Assembly (NCBI RefSeq): GCF_943908415.1 | Contig: NZ_CALTSY010000001.1 | Coordinates: 77,232 to 141,231, forward strand | Direction of reading: 5' to 3' | DNA: 64,000 bases | Origin: an uncultured Anaerococcus sp. | GTDB taxonomy: Bacteria > Bacillota > Clostridia > Tissierellales > Peptoniphilaceae | Shown here: one piece after another, positions 9,292-18,019 of the stretch | Layout of the letters: every line of letters starts with the position of its first letter | How positions within the stretch are numbered: position 1 is the first letter of the stretch | Program-made: the position numbers and the translations under genes | The notes under the pieces: model-generated | The model's input: the letters and a program-made list of their open reading frames with translations, nothing else | Databases searched by the model: none | What the model was told of the DNA's origin: nothing

Positions 9292-9743
9292 TATCTGACC
9301 ATGTCCCTTATATTTTCTATTAATTCATCTAAGCCTTCAAAGTCTTTTGGCGTTATAAATATAGTATCTATTCCAGTTACTATTCCACCTATATTTTCTA
9401 GTTTAGAATTTGTTATGTATTGTCCAGAAACTGTTGCACAGTAAGATATAGTTTTAATAACGCAAAGTTGAGCAGATTTTTCTACTGATAAAACAGATTC
9501 CTTAAAGATTTTTTCCATTCTTTCATTAAGAGTATCATAAACTGTATCCACTACTGTATACTTATACTCGTAATCATCTGTCTGAACTTTAGAAATTCTA
9601 AGCTCTTTTATGTCCCTGGATATTGTTGCCTGTGTAGCATTTACGCCATGATCTCTCAGCATCTCTGAAAGCTGGCTTTGAGTTTTCACTTCATTATTTT
9701 GAATAATATCGAGAATTAGTCTTTGTCTGGTATATTTTTTCAT
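9291..9743 (-). CDS. argR: ArgR/AhrC-family transcriptional regulator with an unusual ligand motif
   Basis: ArgR regulators are hexamers that bind operators and sense arginine. The winged-helix DNA reader TQATISRDIKEL (residues about 37-48) is canonical. The C-terminal oligomerisation domain is divergent: the usual GTIAGDDTI that holds arginine is GIVTGIDTI, so the first of the two Asp residues is Ile, and the usual TxPGxA segment reads TISYCA. I chose the ATG at 9741-9743, six bases after an AGGA ribosome site, over an upstream TTG. No arginine genes lie in the window. It may sense something else or be a constitutive recN-linked regulator. Confidence 0.85.
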   Translation of the reverse strand: MKKYTRQRLILDIIQNNEVKTQSQLSEMLRDHGVNATQATISRDIKELRISKVQTDDYEYKYTVVDTVYDTLNERMEKIFKESVLSVEKSAQLCVIKTISYCATVSGQYITNSKLENIGGIVTGIDTIFITPKDFEGLDELIENIRDMVR

Positions 9744-9752
9744 CGTCAATCC

Positions 9753-10580
9753 TTAATTTTTGCGTGCTGATAAATAATTTATCAGTTCAAATAGAAATTC
9801 ATTATTACTAAATCCTGCAATATTTCTTTTTGCCTCTTCATTTATTTTATCTAGCAATATTATTGCATCATCATATTCCATCACATTTAAAATATTAAGT
9901 TCGTCACTAAATGTTTCTTCTAAAAGATCATCTTGAATTTGATAAGCAAGCCCTAAATTTTTAGCATAAGATTCAAGTTTTCTTATACTATCATCACTTA
10001 CATTAGATATCAAAGCTGCTCCTATAATAGATGATTTGAATAGATCAGCAGTCTTTTTATCATAAACATTTAGTAAATAAGACTTATCATATGAATCTTT
10101 TCTTCTAAGATCAAGAATCTGACCATCTATCATTCCCTTATAGCCTGCATGATCAAATAAGTACTTGCTAGCTTTTATGTAGGAAGAATCCCTTAAGGAT
10201 AAGTCAAAAAGGATAGAACTAGCTTCATTTAATAATGCATCTCCTGTAAGAATAGCTATATCTTCTCCAAACTTTTTATGTACGGATGGCTTTCCTCTCC
10301 TAAAATCATCATTATCCATTGCTGGCAAATCATCATGGACAAGCGAATAAGCATGAACCATCTCTAGACTTTTGGCAAATAATATATCATCTTGATTAGG
10401 ATTTTTGCCTAGCATCTTCAAAGTTTCAAAAAATAAGTTAGCTCTAATTCTCTTTCCTGAATCAAGTGCATATATTAAGGGTTCATAGAGTCTAAAAGAA
10501 CTATCTAAATCAGATCCTATTTGCTTATCTATTAAATTTTTATTATCGTCTAGTATTTTCTTAAATTCAAAATTATTCAT
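9753..10580 (-). CDS. ispA: Polyprenyl synthetase, farnesyl/geranyl diphosphate synthase type
   Basis: It condenses DMAPP and IPP into C15 (or similar) prenyl diphosphates. The first aspartate-rich motif DDLPAMD is at residues 83-89, and its DDx4D spacing is typical of bacterial farnesyl diphosphate synthases. The second motif reads QIQDDLLEE (216-222 region), so the last Asp of DDxxD is Glu. GKRIRA near residue 42 binds IPP. It sits between xseB and argR, as in many Firmicutes, and complements IspH in the same operon. Confidence 0.92.
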   Translation of the reverse strand: MNNFEFKKILDDNKNLIDKQIGSDLDSSFRLYEPLIYALDSGKRIRANLFFETLKMLGKNPNQDDILFAKSLEMVHAYSLVHDDLPAMDNDDFRRGKPSVHKKFGEDIAILTGDALLNEASSILFDLSLRDSSYIKASKYLFDHAGYKGMIDGQILDLRRKDSYDKSYLLNVYDKKTADLFKSSIIGAALISNVSDDSIRKLESYAKNLGLAYQIQDDLLEETFSDELNILNVMEYDDAIILLDKINEEAKRNIAGFSNNEFLFELINYLSARKN

Positions 10581-10758
10581 CGCTAGTTATAACTTCCACC
10601 TTAGCCTTATATTCCTCAAGCTGATTATTAAGATCTTTATAAAGCTCATTTGCCTGTTGATAAATTTTAATACTTTCGTCTAAATTATCTTTATTTTCCT
10701 CTAATTTCTCAAGAAGTTCTTCAATTTTGTTATAATTCTCTTCAAATGATTTATCCAT
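10573..10758 (-). CDS. xseB: Exodeoxyribonuclease VII small subunit
   Basis: XseB binds the long coiled coil of XseA in exonuclease VII. The 61-residue helical protein starts SFEENYNKIEELLEKLE and continues with LDESIKIYQQANEL, the pattern of the family. It is a little shorter than the usual 70-80 residues. It overlaps xseA by 8 bases and ispA by 8 bases, which supports coupling. Confidence 0.92.
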   Translation of the reverse strand: MDKSFEENYNKIEELLEKLEENKDNLDESIKIYQQANELYKDLNNQLEEYKAKVEVITSDE

Positions 10759-11938
10759 CTGTAATAACTGCCTTTACCTTTCCATCACTAAAGTTTACTT
10801 CAATAAGATCTCCATCTTTAACAGAGTGCTTGCTAAATATATCTTTTCCCGAATCATCCTTAATACTAATGTTCTGTTTTCTAGAATTTATCAAATTAGA
10901 AGCAAGTTTTAATCTTTTTTCTATAAAAGCTAGCTTTGTTTCATTGTAAGTATAATTAGAAATCAAAGCCTTATCTAAAGATTTTTTAAGATTAATGATA
11001 TCTCTACTCTTATCCTCTAATAATTTTTTAGGATTTGAAGCTTTTATACTATTATCAAGTACACCTACCCTTAATTCATTTATCCTTATTTGATTTAAGA
11101 TAATATCTTGCATATTAACAATAATTTTATGCAAATCTCTTTCTAGATTGGAATAATTAGCCACAACATAAGATCCCGCCTCTGTAGGAGTTTGTAAAGA
11201 TAAGTCAGCTACTAAATCTAATAAGCTATTATCAATTTTATGACCTATAGCAGAAATGACTGGAGTTTTTAATTTATATACTGTTTCTACTATATCCTTA
11301 TCATTAAATGTAGATAAATCTTCATTAGATCCCCCACCACGAGTAATTACAATAACATCTAGATTTAATTGATCTAATTTCTCTATGGCAGTTATTATAA
11401 GCTTAATAGATTCACTGCCTTGAACCTTAACAGGATAAAGCTTTATATTAATATCATTTGGCTTTTGATTAATAACCGATATAAAATCTACGATAGCTGC
11501 CCCATCTTTTGAAGTAATGAGTCCTACATTTTTAGGAAAAGTGGGAATTGGCTTTTTGTTTTCTGCATCAAAATAACCACGATTCTTAAAGTTTTCTTTT
11601 ATTTTAAGAAACTTTCTGTATTGTTCAGATAAACCAACTTCTTCTATATCACTTACAACAATTACTATCCTTGAAGAGTAATTGTTGTAAGATAGATTGC
11701 CTCTTACTAAAACCTCTATTCCCTCACTAAAATCAAAATGAATATCTTTATCATTATAATAGTAAATAACACAGTCAATAATATCATTATCTTCTTTAAG
11801 AGAAAAATATAGATGACTATTGTTAAATCTAATATTTGCAAGATCACCTTTTACATAAGTTCTTGATAAAATAGGGTCATGTTTTATATTAGTCTTAAAA
11901 TATTCATTAAATTGTTTTACAGATAGTGCCTTTACCAT
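10751..11938 (-). CDS. xseA: Exodeoxyribonuclease VII large subunit
   Basis: XseA is the catalytic subunit of a single-strand exonuclease. The N-terminal OB fold covers about residues 1-100 (YVKGDLANIRF...HLYFSLKED). The catalytic domain contains DVIVITRGGGSNEDLSTFND near residue 192 and AIGHKIDNSLLDLVADL near residue 236, followed by TPTEAGSYVV. The C-terminal half is coiled coil. At 395 residues it is complete. It follows nusB with a one-base stop/start overlap. Confidence 0.95.
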   Translation of the reverse strand: MVKALSVKQFNEYFKTNIKHDPILSRTYVKGDLANIRFNNSHLYFSLKEDNDIIDCVIYYYNDKDIHFDFSEGIEVLVRGNLSYNNYSSRIVIVVSDIEEVGLSEQYRKFLKIKENFKNRGYFDAENKKPIPTFPKNVGLITSKDGAAIVDFISVINQKPNDINIKLYPVKVQGSESIKLIITAIEKLDQLNLDVIVITRGGGSNEDLSTFNDKDIVETVYKLKTPVISAIGHKIDNSLLDLVADLSLQTPTEAGSYVVANYSNLERDLHKIIVNMQDIILNQIRINELRVGVLDNSIKASNPKKLLEDKSRDIINLKKSLDKALISNYTYNETKLAFIEKRLKLASNLINSRKQNISIKDDSGKDIFSKHSVKDGDLIEVNFSDGKVKAVITDG

Positions 11939-12312
11939 TAGGATTTTACAATCTTTCCTAAGACTGAATTTACCATTTGATAGTCTTTCTCATCTGAATA
12001 AGTCTTTGCAAGCTCTACTGCTTCATTTATAGATACAGATACTGGTATATCCATGTAGTTCATCTCATTAATACTTAGAAATAATATTGCTTTTTCAACC
12101 TTTGATAAACGCTTATACCTATTTTTTAGTGATTGTTTTAAGATATTTTCTATTGATTCATAATTCTTATTATAAGAAATAATTGACTTTCTTATAAATT
12201 CTTCGTCCATTAAATCATGATTTTCAAGAGTCTTTTCTACATCATCAATTTTATTAATGCTATCTTCATATATTAATTTAAAGACCCATTCTCTCTGATC
12301 ACTTCTTTTCAT
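11938..12312 (-). CDS. nusB: Transcription antitermination protein NusB
   Basis: NusB works with NusE (S10) in rRNA antitermination. The 124-residue helical protein has RREWVFKLIYE-like opening residues (REWVFKLIYED, 7-17), LSKVEKAILFLSINEM near residue 87 and the C-terminal INEAVELAKTYS and VNSVLGKI motifs. It lies between an Asp23-family gene and xseA, as in Bacillus, where yqhY precedes nusB. Confidence 0.94.
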   Translation of the reverse strand: MKRSDQREWVFKLIYEDSINKIDDVEKTLENHDLMDEEFIRKSIISYNKNYESIENILKQSLKNRYKRLSKVEKAILFLSINEMNYMDIPVSVSINEAVELAKTYSDEKDYQMVNSVLGKIVKS

Positions 12313-12638
12313 TAGATATCAAGCTTTGGTACTGTTACATTTACTCGAGCTACTGGAATACCAGTCATTGATTCTATAACTCTTATAACATTTTGTTGTA
12401 TATTTTTAACAGTCTTTTTTACATTTACATTCTTATCAAAGTTAACTGTAAGGTCAATATGAAGCTTTCCACTATAGTTGTTTACTACAGCTTTAGGACC
12501 ACTTGCTTGTAAATCAAACTTACTTTTATCTGGATTTTGTGCACGAACTCCATAAATCTCTTCACTTGCTCTAACTGCAAGTTGGTCTAAGATTTCATTA
12601 GCAATTTTTACTTGACCATGTCTAAATGTATTAGCCAT
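12312..12638 (-). CDS. Asp23/Gls24 family protein (YqhY-like)
   Basis: This 108-residue Asp23/Gls24 protein resembles Bacillus YqhY, whose role is linked to acetyl-CoA carboxylase and envelope stress. Key segments are GQVKIANEILDQLAVRASEE at the N-terminus and a beta-rich core ending ESMTGIPVARVNVTV. A longer frame runs back into efp, but the ATG at 12636-12638 has a strong AAGGAGA site that itself overlaps the efp stop codon, so I use that start. A second Asp23-family gene lies at 19600. Confidence 0.88.
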   Translation of the reverse strand: MANTFRHGQVKIANEILDQLAVRASEEIYGVRAQNPDKSKFDLQASGPKAVVNNYSGKLHIDLTVNFDKNVNVKKTVKNIQQNVIRVIESMTGIPVARVNVTVPKLDI

Positions 12639-12648
12639 TAGTATCTCC

Positions 12649-13206
12649 TTAAACTCTGGATAAATAGTCTCCAGTTCTAGTATCAATTTTAATAATATCA
12701 CCTTCGTTAACAAAGACTGGTACGTTTATAGTAGCTCCTGTTTCAACAGTTGCAGGCTTTGTAACATTAGTAGCCGTATCACCCTTTATACCTGGTTCTG
12801 TCTCTGTAACTTTAAGTTCAACAAAATTTGGTGCTTCAACATTGAATGGTTTACCTTCGTAGAATTTGATTTGGACATTATCATTTTCTTTAACGTATTT
12901 GATAGCTTCTTCTACAGCTTCGTATTCTATGCCAATTTGTTCAAAACTTTCTGGATCCATAAAGTAGTATAGTTGTCCATCATTGTATAAATATTGCATT
13001 TCTTTAGTAGAAATTACAGCATTTTCAAATTTTTCATTAGGGTTAAAAGTAACATCTTTTGTACCTCCACCCATTACTGATCTTATCTTTGCGCGTACAA
13101 AAGCTGCACCTTTACCTGGTTTAACGTGTTGAAAATCAATTATTTGGTAAACATCATTGTCATATACAAAAGTAACACCTTTTCTTAAATCATTTGCTGA
13201 AATCAT
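12649..13206 (-). CDS. efp: Elongation factor P
   Basis: EF-P helps ribosomes through polyproline stretches. The three-barrel protein has 185 residues. The loop that contacts the peptidyl-tRNA is KPGKGAAFVR, with the modifiable Lys at position 32. The C-terminal signature FVNEGDIIKIDTRTGDYLSR is present. A GAGGAGG ribosome site precedes the ATG. It is the first gene of the long minus-strand operon that continues to ispH-S1. Confidence 0.97.
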   Translation of the reverse strand: MISANDLRKGVTFVYDNDVYQIIDFQHVKPGKGAAFVRAKIRSVMGGGTKDVTFNPNEKFENAVISTKEMQYLYNDGQLYYFMDPESFEQIGIEYEAVEEAIKYVKENDNVQIKFYEGKPFNVEAPNFVELKVTETEPGIKGDTATNVTKPATVETGATINVPVFVNEGDIIKIDTRTGDYLSRV

Positions 13207-13209
13207 AAG

Positions 13210-13243
13210 TCCTCCTCGGTTTTCGTTTTACATTATTATACCA
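13210..13243 (-). promoter_or_regulatory. Extended -10 promoter and ribosome site of the efp operon
   Basis: Reading the minus strand, TGG-TATAAT (13235-13243) is an extended -10 element with no good -35. It is followed by the GAGGAGG ribosome site at 13210-13219 just before efp. This is the only strong promoter I see for the 17-gene run to miaB. Confidence 0.65.
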
Positions 13244-13342
13244 TATTATGCATTCTTTAGGAAATCATAATCCGACTATATTTAAATAACTATAAAAGAA
13301 ATTGTAATTAGCACTTATAAAATTTTAGGGTATAAAAGGATT

Positions 13343-14500
13343 ATGAAAACTTTAGCAATAATCTCAGAATTTAATCCCTTTCATAACGGACATGAATACA
13401 TTTTAAATAATTCGAAAAGCATAACTTCTGCTGACTTAGCCCTTAGCTTTATGAGTGGAGATTTTGTCCAAAGAGGCGAGCCTGCTTTTATAGATAAATT
13501 TCATAGAGCTGACAGCGCAATGAAGGCAGGTTTTGATATGGTTATAGAAATGCCAACTTTTATAAGCTTACAATCTGCAGAATATTTTGCTTATAAAAGT
13601 GTAGAAATACTGGATAGATTGAATATTGATTACTTAGCTTTTGGTATAGAAAACATTGATCCGGATGATTTTTTAGAAAAAACTCATAAGATAATTCAAA
13701 ATAGGGACAGGATAGATGAGCTTACTATGAATTATATGAAAAATTCTTCCTATACTAGGGCTAGCTATGAGGCTATTACATACTTTTTAGGTGATGAATC
13801 ATACATCTCATCAAACAATATATTAGCTCTAGAATATATTAAGGCTATAGAAAAAATAAGGTCAAAAATAAAAGCTGTACCTATAAAAAGGTATAAATCC
13901 CTAAATAATGAAAAAGAGCTAGGAGAAGATAATTTCACTTCATCAACAGCTATTAGAAATAATATTAAAGAAGATATAAGCTCTTTTGTTCCAAAATACT
14001 CTTATACAAATATTAATGGTTTCTATAAAAACTATAAGCAAGCTAACCCAGATTATTTTTATCAGTTATTTAAATATTTGATTTTTATTGAAGGAAAAGG
14101 GATGAAAGATATTTTAGGTTTTGAAGAAGGTATAGATAACTATCTAAAACAGATAGCAATTCATAATAATCACTATGATGATTTTTTAAAGGATGCTTCT
14201 ACTAAAAGATACACCTTATCTAGGATAAAAAGACTTATGCTAAATTATACTTTGGATAATAAAACACTTTTGAATACTTATGATATAAACTTTTATAAAA
14301 TATTAGCATTCAATGAAAAATCGCAGTACATTTTTAAAAATACTCCTATGCTTCCAATAATTAGAAAAAGTGATAGTAAAAAATTGGATAAATACAACTA
14401 TGAAATTTATAAGAAAATAATAGACGCATCAAATCTATATTCCTTATCTACTGGAAGAGAAATTAATATTGAATATACAAAAAAAATAGGGCGCCACTAG
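13343..14500 (+). CDS. tmcAL: tRNA(Met) cytidine acetate ligase (TmcAL, YlbM family)
   Basis: TmcAL makes N4-acetylcytidine at the wobble position of elongator tRNA(Met) using acetate and ATP. The nucleotidyltransferase signature FNPFHNGHEYI (residues 10-20) is followed by SGDFVQRGEPAF near residue 38 and a TSSTAIRNNI segment near residue 199. At 385 residues it has normal length. It diverges from efp and ends in a terminator shared with the convergent coiled-coil gene. The ATG has an AAAGGA ribosome site. Confidence 0.92.
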   Translation: MKTLAIISEFNPFHNGHEYILNNSKSITSADLALSFMSGDFVQRGEPAFIDKFHRADSAMKAGFDMVIEMPTFISLQSAEYFAYKSVEILDRLNIDYLAFGIENIDPDDFLEKTHKIIQNRDRIDELTMNYMKNSSYTRASYEAITYFLGDESYISSNNILALEYIKAIEKIRSKIKAVPIKRYKSLNNEKELGEDNFTSSTAIRNNIKEDISSFVPKYSYTNINGFYKNYKQANPDYFYQLFKYLIFIEGKGMKDILGFEEGIDNYLKQIAIHNNHYDDFLKDASTKRYTLSRIKRLMLNYTLDNKTLLNTYDINFYKILAFNEKSQYIFKNTPMLPIIRKSDSKKLDKYNYEIYKKIIDASNLYSLSTGREINIEYTKKIGRH

Positions 14501-14513
14501 GCGCCTATTATTT
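14485..14513. terminator. Bidirectional terminator between tmcAL and the coiled-coil gene
   Basis: A GC-rich stem (AATAGG-GCGCC / GGCGCCTATT) with an ACTA loop lies between A and T runs. The tmcAL stop codon is inside the loop and the opposite gene stops just past the right arm. Confidence 0.85.
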
Positions 14514-14998
14514 TATCTAGTTTCTAGAATGCTTCTTCTATTTTTCTCTAATTCTTGAGCTAATTTGCTGAAGTTTTCTGATGAAGAAGAGAATAATTTA
14601 TCTATATACTCATATGATTGTTGTCTAAGCTTATTTGACTCAACTGCTGCTTCTTGTAAAATTCTATCTGCTTCTGTACGAGCTTGTAGGGTTATTTCAT
14701 GCTCTGAAATCATTTTTTGATATTGAACCTTAGCTTGTTCTTTAAACCCTTGGATTTCTTTGTCAGCTTGCGCTAATCTTTGATCTGCTTCAGCATTTGC
14801 TTCAGCAATGATCCTATCTTTTTCTTGATAAGTCCATTCTGCTTGTTTGATTTCTTGTGGTAAGGAATCTTTCATTTCATTTAAAATCTCGTAAATTTCA
14901 TCTGGATCTACTGATACCTTTCTAGAAAAAGGTACCGCACTTGCTTCATCCATGACATCTTCCATCTCGTTTATTAATTCATTTATTGTACTTGCCAT
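14513..14998 (-). CDS. Coiled-coil protein, DivIVA / ATP-synthase b-subunit-like
   Basis: I recognise no specific function. The 161-residue protein begins with a short acidic segment, then VSVDPDEIYEILNEMKDSLP near residue 29, which resembles the opening of DivIVA-like scaffolds, and continues as an Ala/Glu/Gln-rich coiled coil (about 50-160). There is no membrane segment. Such genes are often annotated as F0 subunit B-like, but no ATP synthase genes are nearby. It lies 11 bases after coaD and is probably cotranscribed with the coaD-rsmD-recG block. Confidence 0.7.
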   Translation of the reverse strand: MASTINELINEMEDVMDEASAVPFSRKVSVDPDEIYEILNEMKDSLPQEIKQAEWTYQEKDRIIAEANAEADQRLAQADKEIQGFKEQAKVQYQKMISEHEITLQARTEADRILQEAAVESNKLRQQSYEYIDKLFSSSSENFSKLAQELEKNRRSILETR

Positions 14999-15009
14999 TT
15001 CTTCTCCCC

Positions 15010-15492
15010 TTAGTAGTTATATTTTTTTCTAATTTCTTTTTCCACATTTAAACTTACAAATGGTGAAATATCACCTTTAAAGCTTGCCACTTCTTTTACT
15101 CCACTAGAGCTTATAAATGAATAATTAGAGTTAGCTAGAAGAAATATTGTCTCCAACCCATCATAAAGTGATGCATTTATCCTAGCTATATTCTTTTCAT
15201 ATTCATAATCAGCTATAAGCCTCAGTCCCCTTGCTATTACCTTGCAGTTTTCTTCTTTTGCAAAGTTTACTAAAAGTCCTTCAAATGATTTTATTGTGAC
15301 ATTATTAAGATTGTTTTCTTTAAGTTCATGCCTTAACATTTCTTCTCTTTCCTTAAGAGTAAATAAGGATTTCTTTGCCTCATTTATAAGAATTGCTACA
15401 ATAACTTCATCATACATACTGTCAAGTCTTTTAATAATATCAAGGTGTCCATATGTAAGTGGATCAAAGCTACCTGGATATATTACTTTCAT
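15010..15492 (-). CDS. coaD: Phosphopantetheine adenylyltransferase
   Basis: It catalyses the penultimate step of coenzyme A synthesis, joining phosphopantetheine and ATP to dephospho-CoA. YPGSFDPLTYGHLDII (residues 5-20) carries the T/HxGH nucleotidyl-transfer motif, RGLRLIADYEYE near residue 90 binds substrate, and ISSSGVKEVA near residue 128 closes the family pattern. Length is 160 residues. It overlaps rsmD as ATGA; rsmD-coaD is a widespread pair. Confidence 0.96.
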   Translation of the reverse strand: MKVIYPGSFDPLTYGHLDIIKRLDSMYDEVIVAILINEAKKSLFTLKEREEMLRHELKENNLNNVTIKSFEGLLVNFAKEENCKVIARGLRLIADYEYEKNIARINASLYDGLETIFLLANSNYSFISSSGVKEVASFKGDISPFVSLNVEKEIRKKYNY

Positions 15493-16031
15493 TTTGTGTA
15501 AAACTTAACTATTTTCCTTCCATACATTTTTTCCTTATAAAGATATAAATCAAATTCTTCATTAAAATCTAACTCTCTATCTGATTCTGTTACTACTATA
15601 CCATCCTCATTTAACAATTCATAATCTTTGATAAGACTTAAGCTCTTATCTATATAATCAGCATCATAAGGAGGATCAAGGAATATATAATCAAATTTAA
15701 TATCTTTGTTCTTACAGTCTTCTAAAAATAGCTTATAATCAAGCTTAGTTAGTATGTAATTATCATCTTTGATTTTTTCTAAATTATCCTTTAACACCTT
15801 AAAACCAAATCTATCTATTTCATTAAAGTATACAAGGTCTAAACCCCTTGATAAAAATTCTATACCCATTTGTCCACTGCCTGCAAACAAATCCAAGGCT
15901 ATAGCTTCTGTTTTTATAGGGTAAAGCATATCAAATATAGCTTCTTTTACCTTGTTATCTGTTGGTCTTGTATTTTTATTTTTAGGAGCTTTTAAATTAA
16001 AGCCCTTGTATTTTCCAGCGACAACTCTCAT
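15489..16031 (-). CDS. rsmD: 16S rRNA (guanine-N2)-methyltransferase RsmD
   Basis: RsmD methylates G966 of 16S rRNA. The opening RVVAGKYKGFNLKAP and RPTDNKVKEAIFDML are typical, the SAM site is LDLFAGSGQMGIEFLSRG near residue 62, and the catalytic FLDPPYDADY lies near residue 118. Length is 180 residues. It overlaps recG by one base. Confidence 0.94.
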   Translation of the reverse strand: MRVVAGKYKGFNLKAPKNKNTRPTDNKVKEAIFDMLYPIKTEAIALDLFAGSGQMGIEFLSRGLDLVYFNEIDRFGFKVLKDNLEKIKDDNYILTKLDYKLFLEDCKNKDIKFDYIFLDPPYDADYIDKSLSLIKDYELLNEDGIVVTESDRELDFNEEFDLYLYKEKMYGRKIVKFYTK

Positions 16032-18019
16032 TAATTCAGTACTATCCTTTTATCATATGTGAAAAATTTTTCTATATAAGAAAAATTAATTCCTTTGTAG
16101 TTACTATCCTTAAGATATTCAAAAATTTCAAAACTATTAGCGATTTCTTCCTTAGACATAGAAAGATACTCCACCTGGTCTAAGTTTCTTCCATGCTGAA
16201 TTGATGATAATATCTTACCTCCACCACGAAGATCAAAGTCTTTTTTTGCTATATCAAAACCATTGTCATTATTTACAAGTATATTTAGCTTTGAGCTATT
16301 TTCTATATTATTTGAAACTAGATAACAATAAGACTCATAAGGTCCACGCCCTACTCTTCCCCTAAGCTGATGAAGGGATGATAGTCCAAAATGATTGGCA
16401 TTATATATTATCATTGTGTTGGCATTAGCTACATCAATTCCAACTTCTATAACTGTTGTGGAAATAAGTATGTCTATTTTACCATCATTAAAGTCTTTTA
16501 AAGTTTTATCCTTGTCATTGGCCTTCATGTTACCGTGAAGTTTCTTTATGACTTTGTTTTTAAACTTTGATTTATAGCGTTTGTATAGGTTTTCCACACT
16601 ATTTTCATCATCTGCATCTATATTATTAGAAACCACATAAATTTGTCTAGAATTAGCTAGATTATTAGATATTTCCTTAAATAATACTTCTTCTCTGTTT
16701 TGAGCTAGGACTTTAGTAGTTATTGGTTTTCTACCTTTAGGTAGTTCGTTAATAATGGATAAATCTAATATTTTAGCTAATCTTAAAGAGATAGTTCTTG
16801 GAATTGGCGTTGCAGTCATCGTAAGATAATTAACCGCATCACCCTTAAGACCTAACTCTTGCCTCTGCTTAACTCCAAATCTATGCTGTTCATCATTTAC
16901 TACTAAAGATAAATTCTTAAATTTTACATCTTCTTGAATAATAGCGTGAGTTCCAATAAGTATATCTATTTCTCCACTTGCTAATTTCTCTTTTATTTCA
17001 TCTTTATTTTTAACAGATCCTGTAAGTAAGGCGGCTTTTATGCCAAAAGATTCTATAAATTCTAAATTTTTTTCAAATTGTTGGCTAGCTAGTACTTCTG
17101 TAGGAACCATCATAGCAGATTGGTAACTGTTTATGGCAAAAACTATCATCACAATAAGAGCAACAATAGTCTTACCTGAACCTACATCCCCTATTAGAAG
17201 CCTATTCATGATTATTTCATCAGAACAGTCTTCTAATATCTCCTTTAAAGAGATTAGCTGGGATCTAGTAAGGTCAAAATCAAGCCTAGATAAGATGCAG
17301 TCTAAATTATAGTCTAGTTTTATATCTTGTTTTTTTTCTAGACTTTTATTTATATAATCAATATAAACTAACTCTCTAACAAAATCACTTATCTTTAGCT
17401 GTGATTTTGCTTTTATAAGCTCCTGCCTTTTAGTTGGAAAGTGAACTTCTTTTAAATTTTGATACTTTGAAGATAAAGAATATTTTTTTAATATAATTTC
17501 ATCAAAAATCTCTTCATTATTATCAAAATTTTTTAAAGCTTCTCCTATAAAAGTTGACAGCTGTTTTTGATTAATCCCTGCTGTCAAAGGATAGATAGCA
17601 ATTATTTTACCTATTAAATCTTCATTCATTTCACAAAATAAGGGGTTAATACTTTCAAATATGCCTTTTTCATTTTTAACTTTACAATAAAACTTATAAA
17701 TTTTTCCTAGTTTTAGCTTTTGATGGGAAAATCTATCATTAAACCAAATGATTTTTATTTTTTGATTGCTTTCTAGCTCAATAGCATAAAGATAGCTTAT
17801 AATACCATTTTTTGTCCTAACTTGATAAGATTTACTAGATATTTTCCATAAAAAGTAATACTTATTATTTGGATTAGCACTGCTAACTGTCATCCTATTA
17901 GTTCTATCTTCAAAACTAACTGGATAATAATTATATAAGTCGCTAACTGTATATATGCCTAATTTTCTAAGCAAATCTTTCTTTTTTGGTCCTATTCCCT
18001 TTAGATCAGTTAATTCCAT
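16031..18019 (-). CDS. recG: ATP-dependent DNA helicase RecG
   Basis: RecG remodels stalled forks and branched DNA. An N-terminal wedge/OB domain covers about residues 1-240. The helicase core has Walker A GDVGSGKT near residue 279, motif II DEQHRFG, the motif MTATPIPRTISL and the C-terminal QLRGRVGRG near residue 570. At 662 residues it is complete. Overlapping stop and start codons join it to fakA upstream. Confidence 0.96.
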   Translation of the reverse strand: MELTDLKGIGPKKKDLLRKLGIYTVSDLYNYYPVSFEDRTNRMTVSSANPNNKYYFLWKISSKSYQVRTKNGIISYLYAIELESNQKIKIIWFNDRFSHQKLKLGKIYKFYCKVKNEKGIFESINPLFCEMNEDLIGKIIAIYPLTAGINQKQLSTFIGEALKNFDNNEEIFDEIILKKYSLSSKYQNLKEVHFPTKRQELIKAKSQLKISDFVRELVYIDYINKSLEKKQDIKLDYNLDCILSRLDFDLTRSQLISLKEILEDCSDEIIMNRLLIGDVGSGKTIVALIVMIVFAINSYQSAMMVPTEVLASQQFEKNLEFIESFGIKAALLTGSVKNKDEIKEKLASGEIDILIGTHAIIQEDVKFKNLSLVVNDEQHRFGVKQRQELGLKGDAVNYLTMTATPIPRTISLRLAKILDLSIINELPKGRKPITTKVLAQNREEVLFKEISNNLANSRQIYVVSNNIDADDENSVENLYKRYKSKFKNKVIKKLHGNMKANDKDKTLKDFNDGKIDILISTTVIEVGIDVANANTMIIYNANHFGLSSLHQLRGRVGRGPYESYCYLVSNNIENSSKLNILVNNDNGFDIAKKDFDLRGGGKILSSIQHGRNLDQVEYLSMSKEEIANSFEIFEYLKDSNYKGINFSYIEKFFTYDKRIVLN

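Noticed and set aside
12639..12713. Longer reading of the Asp23-family gene that starts inside efp
   Set aside because: The extra 25 residues are unlike the family and a strong ribosome site sits before the ATG at 12638.
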